In this document: one piece after another, positions 1 to 10,478 of the stretch
Layout of the letters: each line of letters starts with the position of its first letter
Numbering within the stretch: the stretch's first letter is position 1
NCBI GenBank assembly: GCA_009192285.1
Contig: CM018608.1
Coordinates: forward strand, 824,201 to 888,200
DNA from: Morchella semilibera
Taxonomy: Eukaryota > Ascomycota > Pezizomycetes > Pezizales > Morchellaceae
DNA: 64,000 nucleotides
Reading direction: 5' to 3'
Made by a program: the position numbers and the translations under genes
Notes under the pieces: generated by a model
What the model was told of the DNA's origin: nothing
Seen by the model: the letters and a program-made list of their open reading frames with translations, nothing else
Database searches by the model: none

Positions 1-750
1 GAGAGAGGGATGTAATTGTAATATTATTGATAGTTTTTTTCTTTTCTTTTGTTTTCTTTTTTTTGTTTAAGAGGAGTATGGCTTAACTACTTAGGTGGAT
101 GATGAGGGAATGAACAAATGAATGAATGAATTGCAATTGTTTTTTTTTTCTTTTCTTTTTCTGTTTTCTTTTCCCCTCTCTGCGTGGGATCAATGATCAA
201 GTTGGGTTTTTTCTCTCTCTACCTTTCTTTGGGCACGTTAGCCGTCAAGGTACTTTACAGGGGGGGGTTAAGAGGTATTGCTAGAGATCGAGAGCTTCAT
301 ATGATACCAACATCCAATTAATAGAGTTATTTACTACTGCATATGCTACATCTATCTATCTACAGGCCGGTGAGGACTCCTGCAGCTCCATGGCACACAC
401 GCACAGTGCACACAGAGAGAGAGAGAGAGTCTATTCTAAGGAGCAACAGCTCAGCCGCGACGCCACGCATCCCATGTATGATAGAAGATACATCTTTGGT
501 ACAACAGCTACTCTCACTCAATAGTAATAGTAATACTCCCGTCTCAGCCCCTCAGCTCCCTTTAATTATAGACAGAGCCCCTCACAGTCTTATCTTCTCT
601 TCTTCTCCTTCCTCACTCTTCCTCTTCCTCTTCCTCTTCCTCTCCCCTTTCCTCTACATCTACATCTACACACATCTACCTATATACATCTACATCTAAC
701 TGATACCCCCCCACACAACCTAACAACCTAACAACCCGAACAACCTAACA
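1..750. other. Left flank and 5' leader of the SEC9 gene
   Basis: No gene is recognisable. The stretch is T-rich to about position 250, has a GA run near 415-430, and becomes strongly CT-rich between 590 and 660. It then turns into a CA/AAC-rich segment immediately before the ATG at 751, a common look for fungal core promoters and leaders. A 118-codon open frame at 343-699 is low-complexity (Ser/Leu/Phe from the CT tract) and is judged non-coding. Confidence 0.6.
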
Positions 751-2019
751 ATGGGCTTCTTCTCAAAGAAATCCAAAGACACCAGCTCCGACGACGCCAA
801 TCGTGCCGCCCTCTTCGGTGGCCGACAGGCCTCCCCCGCCCCTTCCTCCACTAGCACCAACAGTGCCAGAAACCCCTACGGTGCCCCATCCCCCGCTCCC
901 TCCTCCGCCTCCGGAGGCTATGGTGGTTACGGTGCCCCCCCTCAGCAGCAACAGCAACAATCAGGAGGCTACGGCGGTTACGGTCGCAGCGACTCCACCA
1001 GCACCTTCGACTCCAACCGTGACCAGCTCTTTGGCGGTGCCCAGCAGCGTCACCAGGAGCACAAGCAGCCACCCCCCTACGGCTCCTCATCCACTTCCAC
1101 CCCCTCCGCAAATGAGAAGGGTGCTTATGGAGGCTATGGAGGCTATGGCGGTAGCAGCAGCAGCAGTGGTGGTGGTGGTGGTGGATACGGAAGCAGCACA
1201 TACGGCCAGACCACAGGCGGTGATAGCTACAGCGCCGACCGCCAGCTGACCGCCGAGGAAGAGGAAGAAGAGGATGTCAACGCCGTCAAGCAGCAGATCC
1301 GCTTCACCAAGCAGGAGTCCGTCGCCTCCACACGTAATGCCCTCCGCGTCGCCGCACAGGCCGAAGAGACGGGCCGCAACACACTCGGTCGCCTCGGTGC
1401 ACAGGGTGAACGCCTACACAACACCGAAAAGAACCTCGACATCGCGTCCAGCCACAACCGCATCGCCGAGCAGAAGGCCCGCGAGCTGAAGACGCTCAAC
1501 GGGAGCATGTTTGCCGTGCACGTGTCGAACCCCTTCAACTCCTCGAAGCGCGCCCAGGAGGAGGAGCGCCGCATCCTCGAGCGCCACCAGAGCGACCGCG
1601 AGGAGAGGGACAAGACGAGGCAATTTGGGTACGATAGCCGGAACCATGTCGGCAAGGCGCTGACTGGCAGCGGTCCCGGCGCGGGCGGGAGGGCGCCTGG
1701 CAAAATGAGCCTGGCGGAGCGCAGCAAGTACCAGTTTGAGGCGGACGAGAGCGACGATGAGAAGGAGAGGGAGATTGAGAGCAATTTGGACGCTCTGGGC
1801 TCCGTCACAGGGCGCTTGAGGAGTTTGGCGATGGCGACGAGCGAGGAGGTGGATAGGCAGAATGCACAGATCGACAAGATCATGAAGAAGGTATGTATTC
1901 TTCCCTTTTTTACCTGCCTTCTCGAAGAATGGATGGCTAATATATCCCCACCCTTACAGAGCGACCGTGTCGACGACCAGATCGCCGTCACCCATAACAG
2001 GATCAAGAACATCCACTAG
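751..2019 (+). CDS. SEC9: SEC9/SNAP-25-type plasma-membrane t-SNARE
   Basis: Predicted Qbc-SNARE that pairs with syntaxin and a vesicle v-SNARE to fuse secretory vesicles with the plasma membrane. Two exons, 751-1890 and 1960-2019, give 399 residues. The intron at 1891-1959 (69 nt, GTATGT...CAG) has no stop and is a multiple of three, so retention would add 23 residues rather than break the frame. Residues 1-165 are a Gly/Tyr/Ser/Gln-rich region with GGYGGYG-like repeats. Two SNARE helices follow, about residues 176-245 and 338-399, each with a glutamine (in GAQGERL and in DRQNAQIDK) at the expected zero layer. The protein ends directly after the second helix, as usual for SEC9, with no membrane anchor. 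It converges on the SPT6 gene. The family call is firm; a SEC20/SPO20-type paralogue is unlikely. Confidence 0.9.
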   Translation: MGFFSKKSKDTSSDDANRAALFGGRQASPAPSSTSTNSARNPYGAPSPAPSSASGGYGGYGAPPQQQQQQSGGYGGYGRSDSTSTFDSNRDQLFGGAQQRHQEHKQPPPYGSSSTSTPSANEKGAYGGYGGYGGSSSSSGGGGGGYGSSTYGQTTGGDSYSADRQLTAEEEEEEDVNAVKQQIRFTKQESVASTRNALRVAAQAEETGRNTLGRLGAQGERLHNTEKNLDIASSHNRIAEQKARELKTLNGSMFAVHVSNPFNSSKRAQEEERRILERHQSDREERDKTRQFGYDSRNHVGKALTGSGPGAGGRAPGKMSLAERSKYQFEADESDDEKEREIESNLDALGSVTGRLRSLAMATSEEVDRQNAQIDKIMKKVCILPFFTCLLEEWMANISPPLQSDRVDDQIAVTHNRIKNIH

Positions 2020-2782
2020 ATTTGTACATAGAAAAAGCGTTTTGTTTCTTTTCTGTGTTTACATTTCTTCTCTTTCCGGGTGTGTTTGTTTGTTTACCAT
2101 TATCAATGATTTTGTAGACAACTTTCTAGTTAGTTTCCTTGGATGGTATATTTTTAGCTTATCCCTTATCTTATGTTTTACTTTTTTCCTGGGCACCGGC
2201 TGGTTGGTTTGGGATCCTGGGGGTGGTAAAAAAAAAAAAAAAAAAAAGGTTGTGGTGGTGATAGTAGTAGTAGTGAGGTTCATGAAATATCACTCGTACG
2301 TGAAATATAACCACTTCTCCCCCCCCCCACCCCCCACCTCGTAAATTAAAGTTAAAGGTAGCAAAGTAGAATATGAGTAGACATGGTCCCAACAAATGTG
2401 CACACACGGTCCCTTTTTTGTGTGTGTGTGATAAAATCATTCATTACATGTGTTTATAAACCCTAATCGTGTCCCTGTAGCTGAAATAATATAAGAGGAA
2501 AAAAGAGAAAAAAAATAAGAAAAAAAGACGGAAAACACTGCATCAATCATGATCAATCACAATCACGCCCGCCCACCCCGCTATCACCATCAAGCTCTAA
2601 GAAGAAGAAAAAATAGAAAAAAAAGGGAGGAAAATATGATATCATACCACTTCAAAGTGGATTTTTAGGCTTGAAACTCTTTTTGTTGCTCCACCCCCCC
2701 CCCCCCCAGACCTCTCCCCCACCTTACTCAATACCTTCTCTGCTTTCCCGAGCTGCTACATATCACAATAAGTTAAATAAAT
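2020..2782. other. Convergent 3' region between SEC9 and SPT6
   Basis: No gene seen. It contains homopolymer tracts typical of 3' flanks: an A run near 2228-2246, a C run near 2320-2335, further A-rich stretches around 2505-2530 and 2600-2630, and a long C run near 2693-2708. These are risky places for assembly accuracy. Confidence 0.6.
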
Positions 2783-5700
2783 TTACATCCTCGCGCGTGA
2801 TTTTTGCGAGTGCATGAACATAGTTTTGAAACCCTGCGGTTGTAGTCAGTAAGGATGCCAATAATATTGGTGATCGATGTAAGGGAAGAAGGGAAAAGCA
2901 TACATTGCACAAAGTCATCATATCCGGGAACGGTGTATCTCGCAGCTGGAAGGCGGACGGGATGATCTTCACCGGCCAGCTACCCACCGGCGATGAGGCA
3001 CCGGCCTTGAACATGAGAAGGAAGTAACCAGGGTGCTTTGTGTCAAAGCAGAAACCATATGTTGAGCGCTTTGGGTTGGCTTCGCAGTACTTCTCAAGCC
3101 ATTTTTCTAGAGGGGATTGTTAGGATCAGGGAAAAACTAGGCAGGGGGGGATAGATGTCAACATACCACAGTCAGCCTTGGTTCCTGATCTGAACTTGCT
3201 GTTATGTGTCAACTCGTCAACTTTTCGAGCCATGGCTTTGATGTGGTTGACGATCAGCTCATCCAAATCGCTGTACGAGAACCTTCCGCCAACCCTCAAT
3301 GTCCTTCCGACAGTAAACTCATTCTCCTTGTCAAGTTCCAGCACATCGATGTGTTGGTATATGTTGTCGCTGACCTTCCACGTAACAGCGATGTGATCAG
3401 GCCCATTCGAAGAAGGCCGGATAACAGCATCTCCGCGGCTCTGACCTGCAAGGAACTCCTCGGCTTGTCTACTATTGAAGGGTTTGAAAAGTGGATGTTT
3501 GATGACCCTTGCGGTGCGAGTCTGCTCTTGGTTTGTAACTGCTAGGCGGGCCTTGTCTCGCTCCTCTCGGGCATCGTCCCATTCCTCTTGCGGTACATCC
3601 GGGTTCTTGCGTTTCGGGTTCCGCACCTTGTCCTCCCGAAGTGAAAGCTCGGCGTAGAATGTCTTTGTATTTATATGTTCAATTCTAGCTTGGACTGTCT
3701 GCCCGATGGAGTACATGCTGCTGGGTGTGAAGTGCGATGTACCATTGTGCATTTCATCAATTGAAACGTTCCCCTCAATCCCGCAGTCAAGGCGAGCAGC
3801 GATAAATCTGTCAGTAACACGCCTAATGTTGACGGGCACGACCATCCCCTCATCCAGAGTCTCCCGGGTTTCACCTGTGAGCATGGTAAAGATTTCTTCG
3901 GTGCTAAGCTTGTTAAACTTATTACGGAGCTCCTCATATGCGTGCTGGAGTTCGGCACGGATTGTTTCAAGCGTAGCACGCTTTTTCTGATTGAAGTTAC
4001 GCTCCAGCTCCTCCGCATAGTCTTCCAAACTCAACTCATTGACCTTATCCTCCTGGCCGTTGATAAGTTCGTTAATAACAGCGCCAGGGCCACCTTCAAG
4101 AACCATAGCAGCGACATCCTCTTCGTCAATGTCAAGGGCATCTGCGGCCATCTTTCGTCCCAAATCATAATCCTCGGGGTGGACTCTGGTGTTGTCGAGG
4201 TAATCCGAGTTTCGGTCTGAGGCATCGTGTGGAATTATAAGGAAACTAGCACAATTTACAAACACCCTTGGACCAACGACCGTGCCCATTCCTTTCTCAT
4301 TGTCCCCCAAAAGCTCAATACGGCTTGAAACTCTCCCTCCCTGATGATAATCAATGACACCATTCCAGAAACATGAACATATAGGGAACTTACATTGGCT
4401 TGAATTGTCTTCAAAACACTAGTAGCCTTCCTAGGACCAAGGCCACATACATACGGAACCACTGTTGCAACATAAGGCTTGCTAGCAGCTTCGTTAATAT
4501 CGACACCCACTAAGTTCACCATATCCACAATAGCAGAATCTAGCGCCCTCTGCAATTTGTCCTCAGGCAAAAGCTGTTGGGCAGGATGAAACACGATTGA
4601 CACGATATCCTTTCCCAATCCAGCGTATTCCAACAGAGGATTTTGAACGTATCTAGCCAATGCAACACAGTAGCGGACAAGCGGGGGAAGATCAGGATGG
4701 TCCACCATAGCCCTCTCACTATTATGATATAAACGTGCAACCTCGTCATTAACGTAGACCACTTCGATCGGGATTTTTTCATCATCCTCTCCAGTAACCA
4801 TGATGTCATTCTGTTCGACAAGGTTCCGAAGGTCCTCAACTAGCTTGTGTGTTTGAACGCTGAAGCCGCTTACACCAATAACATCTGGCTTCCTCCGTTG
4901 TAGAATATCAACCAGTTCTTGTCGCGATTTTTCATCCTTAAGATCCGAGTATTTAACGCTTTCGAAAACCCTGCCATCTTCGTCGCTAAAAATACCAACC
5001 AGGGCATCTCTACCTCGCTCTCCCTGGCCGTTTGAAAGAGCGAAAACTCGCGGGATCTCACCCAACTTCAAGGCTTTGGGTTTATAGGGCGCTTGGTCAA
5101 GTTTCTGATATCAAGTAGTCAGTAAAAGCTTTAAATACAAAAAGGACATGGTTTACCTTTGAGTAATTCCGGCGGCAATCAGATGCTACAGCGTCTTCGC
5201 AGGCAGTTCGCAACTCATCCTTCACGTTCTTCTGGAACATAACTCTGAACTTTGACATCGCGAGATCAACAACATCCTTACGCTCTTTGTTCCAGGCATC
5301 AGCAATATCACTGACGTTTTCAGAGATGATATATTCATAAAGCCTGCGGGTGTAGCTCTCTTCATTCTGCAGCTCGATATTTATCTCTACCAACCCGTCA
5401 CTTTCAGCCTTCATCATACGGAGGTACATTCCTGGCTGCGCCGCGATCGCCTGCATTGTCTGGTTACGGAGGTATTTAAATTCCTACTCTATATCAGTTT
5501 CAAGCTCATGATAGCGATAAAGAGTAAGAAGGGACCGCATACGTAGTACTGGTGCTGCTCGTCAATCTTCTTTACACCCTTTTCTGTAACATTGACATGT
5601 ACCAAACTCCTTGTAAACCATCTCTCTCTCAATGCTTTCCTTAAGCTTGGATTAGTGAACATCTCCTCCGCAAGCATAACCTTTGCAGCCTGCAGCGCCG

Positions 5701-7505
5701 ACTCGCCAGATGCGAACTCTGGAATTTCGATGTACTCGTCTGACATTGCATGTGGGTAATCCAGTGGATCATCTGCAAACTCACGCTTCTGGTCCAATTG
5801 GACATTGACTGAGAATTGCGATGCGGATATACCAAACGCCCGGACCAGGCCATAGACCTTACCGTTGCGAATTCGCTCAAACATTGTTTTAGCATTTCCA
5901 GGTCTTCGGTAATGACTTCCACGACCTTCTACGCCGTTTAAGGCAATATCCTTGAGCTGTGAATGATAGCGGAAATGGATGTAATCGTGCATGTCTTGGA
6001 GTTGATCGCTTGTTTCGGCGTATCTGATACCCTCTTCAGCCTCTTTATCCACAATACCAGCATGGTGCTTGAGTTGGTCATAAGTGCGCATAAAAGCTTG
6101 GCGCTTGTCGAAATAAGCCCGGAACTTAAGATCAAGCTCAAGTATCTCCCAAAGATCATCCTGAGATATAAGCCTTTCGGCTACAATCTCATACTGTGCC
6201 TCACTATCGCCATTATACTGGCGTTTGGGCACTTTCTCGGCATGGATCAAGTAATCCTTCCGATGTTGGAAAACAAAAGGAACCTCCATATCTTCAAGAA
6301 TAAAGAACTCTAAGATTTTCTTGATAGCTTTCACCAATGCCTCCACAAGATGTGGTGTCAGTCTCTTTTTGGGAATCAAGAATTTTGAAATCCAGTCTCC
6401 CTCCTCATCAATTTCATCACGGCCGATTCTAAGATGGGCGTATGGCTTGCGGGCGATTTGATATCTTTCTGGTATATCTTTTAGACGGATCTCGTTGTCC
6501 TCGTCCGTAAGCATACGTTCGGCCAATTCGCTGGGCTCAAAAACGTCCTTAAGCTCTAAATCCTTCACTTTATCCTCGCCCTCTTCCTCTTGGTCTTCCT
6601 CAGTGATAAGCGCAAAGTCGTACTCGTCTCCTCGGCCGAATATATCCTGCATATCCGATATAGCGCCTTCGCGAAGGTTTAGATGCTCGGGTGCATAGCT
6701 GACTCTGCCTCGGTCCCCACCCCTACTTCTTTGTCCGGTCATTTGCATGTCATCGTCACTTCCTCCCTGGCGCCCCTCATCCCCAGAGTCTTCCTCAATG
6801 AAATCCGCAAATTCATCAACAAGTCCACGAGCATCTCCTCGATCGCCTCCACGAGCACGCATATTACCAAGGCCTTCATCATCATCATCGGGCTCCCCAG
6901 GGGCATCAAGGTCTTCCTCATCGGAAAAGATATCGATAAGGTCGCGTGACTGCTGCCTGCGGCGGCCATCATCGCCTTGTGTACGGCCTCGCTTGAGCCG
7001 TTTGTACTCGCTCTAGACAACTTGTTAGATCAACTAGGGTAGCGCTTATTAAGGGTAGAGAACAAACCGTCCTATGATGAACCTCAAAGCCGGTGTTCTC
7101 CAGGACTAAGTCCAAATCATCCTCATCCAATCCCTCTTCTTCGTCATCCTCACGTTGGGCTCTAGGCCTCTTCTTCTTCCGCCCTTTGACCGTTAGTCTT
7201 GATTCATCGTCTTGTCCCTCTTCTTCCTCATCCTCATCGTCAACAATGAAGCCTTGCGCAATCTACCCAGTCACGTCAGTAGTTCCTATATTTCACTCGA
7301 GCTATTAGAGACATACCTTAGCTGCCTCTTCATCGTCATCATCATCTTCTTCTTCACTACTGTCTTCAGGGTCTTGTCGCTTCTGTTTCCCGTTTAATCC
7401 TGACTTCCGGCCATCGCCACCTTCACCGTCGAAATCGTCATCTAGCTCTTCGTCCTCTTCATCATCCAGCTCCGCCTCACGCTCAATGAAATCGCCCATA
7501 GCCAT
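2783..7505 (-). CDS. SPT6: Transcription elongation factor SPT6
   Basis: Histone chaperone and elongation factor that travels with RNA polymerase II. The spliced product is 1439 residues, normal for fungi. Exons, 5' to 3': 7505-7317, 7262-7068, 7012-5543, 5483-5157, 5104-4394, 4340-3167, 3106-2904, 2833-2783; all seven introns are GT-AG and 52-70 nt, and phases agree throughout. The first ~200 residues are highly acidic (runs of Asp/Glu), as in all SPT6. Then come the helix-turn-helix/tex-like core in exon 3, the YqgF RNase H-like fold near residues 740-880, a helix-hairpin-helix (CGLGPRKATSVL) near 945, an S1 domain (around GIEGNVSIDEM) near 1140-1210, and tandem SH2 domains from about 1255 to the end, with the phosphate-binding RPSS motif. 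The last coding residues are basic (HSQKSRARM). An in-frame second ATG two codons in is an equally possible start. Confidence 0.95.
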
Positions 7506-9226
7506 GTTTTTCTTTTCTTTTTTTCGTGCTGCCTAAACTGTGCGTAAAGTGAACTTCTTGCCAAGGGGAGGAACTAAGGGCGGTACCGATCTTGTCGTGA
7601 TTTTGTGAATTTAACTGCGCAACCAATCAAATTAAGTATAAAAGCTGGCACGCAAGAGGTCAAGGTGTTGAGAGAACTAAAAGAGAAAGAAAGGGGAAAG
7701 ACAGAGAAGAGAACTATTCAAGATTGAGAGCTATATAAATGGTTTCTTAAAGAAACGTCCGGGTAACTCGCGCATCTCGCACGAGATCTTGGCGCAACTT
7801 ATGTAACACTAAATAGAGATTTTAGGCCAAGCATCAATTTTGAGAAATGCTGTTTGCCAACCCAGCAAAAAGATCCCTGCAACTGGTAATTTTTTGAGAA
7901 ATGCTGTCTAAAAAGACCCCTTGGCCTATGTAAGGTCCCTGATTAGCGCGACCTAATAGAGATAAACCTAACCCACCATGGCAACCAAATGCTAGCTAGG
8001 ACTAGGGGGTGGGGGGGATAGCTCCCCATTACAACTGTAGGTACATGTACTACGGGAGGGTTTGATATCCACAAGTTATCTATAAGTACATGTTAGTATG
8101 TACGCGATATGTGCTTTAACATGCCGCTTTATATGCGAGTGAGATTGCATGATTGAGTCAAGGCGCATAGCTTTGTGATCTCTTGGAGGCATAAAACCGG
8201 TTTAAAACCTATAATGCTGATCAGAAAATTATTCTACAAAATCTTATCAGAAAAAGCCGCAGTAAAAATATAAGGACAATACTACTTAGGTACGGTCTAT
8301 ATAAATTTATTTAAGTTCTTATATACATGTAATTATAAGCTAGAGGCTAATTAGGCATTATTTGTATCGGAAAATCCAAAATACCACATCCCGACCTACC
8401 TTGACTTCTTCCTTCTCTTTTCCTCCCTCACCGTCACAAGCATGAGCTTTATGTCTACCCCCCCCCTTAGCCAGTAGAAAATCGAATTCTTACAATTTTC
8501 TTCCACTAGCTCCTTGATTGTGCAGAGGAACAGGAACGTAAGAATATATATACCGAATAATGCAGAATATACACGGCACAGCGAACGGGTCTACTAGATC
8601 CCAAGTCGACTTAAGCTTCTCGCTCCTTATAGCACGCTTATTTCTACAACGCCTAGAGGATCTCCACCGAGAAAGGTTCACACCTTGTAATCCTAGGCAT
8701 TCGCCTGCGCGACCTAGCCATGAATTTGATTAAGCACCGTGACTGCTATAGCTAGGTTCTTATTTGCTTGTGTTTTTAATTTGTTCACTAACCCCAGTCA
8801 ATGGTATCTCTATTATTGTAGTCAATGGGACTAGTAGTCTATAGCTAAGTATTAGGACCTTCCGTCCCCGGCTGAGGTATCCTTTTGATCCCCTCCAGTC
8901 AATGAGACCTTTGCTTCCGCAGCTATTAGGATATATACCCTTACACTATCATGGTGCATGAGACTCCTCACTCTAATTGATAGTTTTTTCCTAGCTTTCC
9001 AATTGTAGCCTTCACCAATAGCTCCCTTTAGTATCCGGCCGTATATGCTGGAACACTCCAATCACAGTGGCTAGTTTCGTATGAGTATGCTTCCAAGTGG
9101 GCCCCTGGTATACGTCTTTTGTTTAATCCCCAGCTAGTCTAATTTATGGCCTCTAGTCTTTCGGATCTAATTGCCAGTTAAAAGATTACAACGATGTAGT
9201 AGCTACATACATGTGCAAAGAATTAT

Positions 9227-9595
9227 GCAAATGTGGGTCTTGCGTGACCCAATAGTCCTAGCATGGACCAGGAAATTGCATAAGGGTACCTATCTATCGC
9301 AAATGGCTATGCAAACCAGACCAAAACAGCAAAGAAGGTAACCACCATTATGCGTTGAGAGGCTGTGGGCTAGGGGTTGTGGGGGATGGATATAGGGTGG
9401 TCGTGGAGGAGAGGTCTCCCAGCCGCGCATGGGGTGGGTTCGACCCCTGCCCTCTGGAGCACTAATTCTTTTTCTCCAGGTATATCTACATGTATCTTCT
9501 AGGTTGGGTGTGTGGGGTCTTCATGAGTTTCTTGGTCCATTCTTATAGCAAAAAAACCCCTCTAATAGGACTATCGGGTCAAGACCCACATTTGC
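9227..9595. mobile_element. MITE-like element with long terminal inverted repeats and a tRNA-like interior
   Basis: The left end GCAAATGTGGGTCTTG recurs as its reverse complement at the right end (…CAAGACCCACATTTGC at about 9580-9595). Similarity continues inward through a second block (CATGGACCAGGAAA on the left, TTTCTTGGTCCATTC on the right), so the arms are about 70 bp with small gaps. No coding capacity. The interior at about 9410-9455 carries GGTTCGACCCC, matching the RNA polymerase III B-box consensus, within a region that could fold like a degenerate tRNA arm. Target-site duplication is not clear, unlike its neighbours. It could be a MITE that captured a tRNA-like fragment, or a chance B-box match. 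Confidence 0.55.
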
Positions 9596-9757
9596 AACAA
9601 TTCTAGTTTAAGCCTCCCGAAGGTACCGGGAAGACACCCTTCTAGGTTAGAAGGAATGAAGAGACGACGGAGCCTCAGGGATAACGAATGGTGTAGCTAG
9701 AGCATGTAGTACTGTAGATACATGTATACATGTATGTACTCTACGTGCCTATATGTA

Positions 9758-9981
9758 CCCAGGGTGTCGGAAAGTGATGCACATTTGGTGGTTTCATAGC
9801 CACACGGGAACCAACCCCCACACCAGGCTATTTCAAGGCAAATATGAGTGCAGATACTCTTCATAAAGTATATGCTTAGTACTTAGGTATGGTAGAGAAG
9901 TTCTGTACGATTTTGTTGTATTGTGATAAAGTATTTGGGCGTTGTCTAGTCAAAATGTGCATCACTTTCCAACACCCTGGG
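9758..9981. mobile_element. Tc1/mariner-type MITE, 224 bp
   Basis: Near-perfect terminal inverted repeats of about 32 bp begin CCCAGGGTGTCGGAAAGTG on the left and mirror as CACTTTCCAACACCCTGGG on the right. The element is flanked by TA on both sides (9756-9757 and 9982-9983), the target duplication of Tc1/mariner transposition. There is no transposase frame, so it is non-autonomous and would depend on a full-length relative elsewhere. The two ends differ at few positions, which suggests a fairly recent insertion. Confidence 0.75.
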
Positions 9982-10078
9982 TACATGTACATACATGTAT
10001 ACATGTAGGTACATACTGAAATCACATGGTGATGCAGGATGAGAATCTGGTAATCCAAACTAAAACGGCCTGATGGTA

Positions 10079-10199
10079 CCCCGTTTCCCTGCTCAGCGAG
10101 ATCCCTATTGATCGAGAATTATGGCCCTCCACCACATAAAATCTGCCTGCAGCCAAGAAATATTTGTATGTAGGGATCTCGCTGAGCAGGGAAACGGAG
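10079..10199. mobile_element. Short TA-flanked MITE, 121 bp
   Basis: Terminal inverted repeats of about 29 bp: CCCCGTTTCCCTGCTCAGCG on the left against CGCTGAGCAGGGAAACGGAG on the right, with at most one mismatch. TA dinucleotides flank both ends (10077-10078 and 10200-10201). The unique centre is only about 60 bp, so the single strand would fold into a long hairpin. It lies 98 bp from the previous element but has unrelated ends, so it is a different family. Confidence 0.75.
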
Positions 10200-10478
10200 T
10201 AGAAAGGGATATTTCCACATGGCTCATGAGGATCATCGGGCTAACCTCAAACGGCATATTTAGCGAGGGCTGTTAGTGCAGACCCTGCGACTTTAACACG
10301 TTGACTCGTAGCAGCCGTTAGGTCACACAATTTTGTGGGATGTGTCCCTTAAGTCACAACTGTAAAATCCTGTCCACCGCCCCACCTCAACTTATTCTTG
10401 TCCTTACACACACAAGATAACATCACAACAACGGCATATCTACTATAGTCGAGACAGCTCCCCCTAACCTAAATCCAC

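Larger units (their letters stand above)
7506..10478. other. Gene-poor intergenic region with short inverted-repeat elements
   Basis: About 3 kb between the SPT6 promoter and the ataxin-10-like gene. I find no convincing coding region: open frames are under 75 codons and unlike known proteins. It holds at least three compact inverted-repeat elements (listed separately) and eight copies of TACATGTA, crowded around 9719-10007. A weak candidate at 7825-7926 has only 7-bp ends and is not called. Confidence 0.6.

Noticed and set aside
763-2012. Minus-strand frames across SEC9, including a 261-codon one
   Set aside because: Translations are Ser/His/Arg low-complexity mirrors of the Gly/Tyr-rich SEC9 coding sequence, without family features.
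7825-7926. Possible TA-flanked inverted-repeat element GGCCAAG…CTTGGCC
   Set aside because: Only seven bases pair at the ends, and the internal similarity (TTTTGAGAAATGCTGT twice) is a direct repeat, so transposition is not supported.
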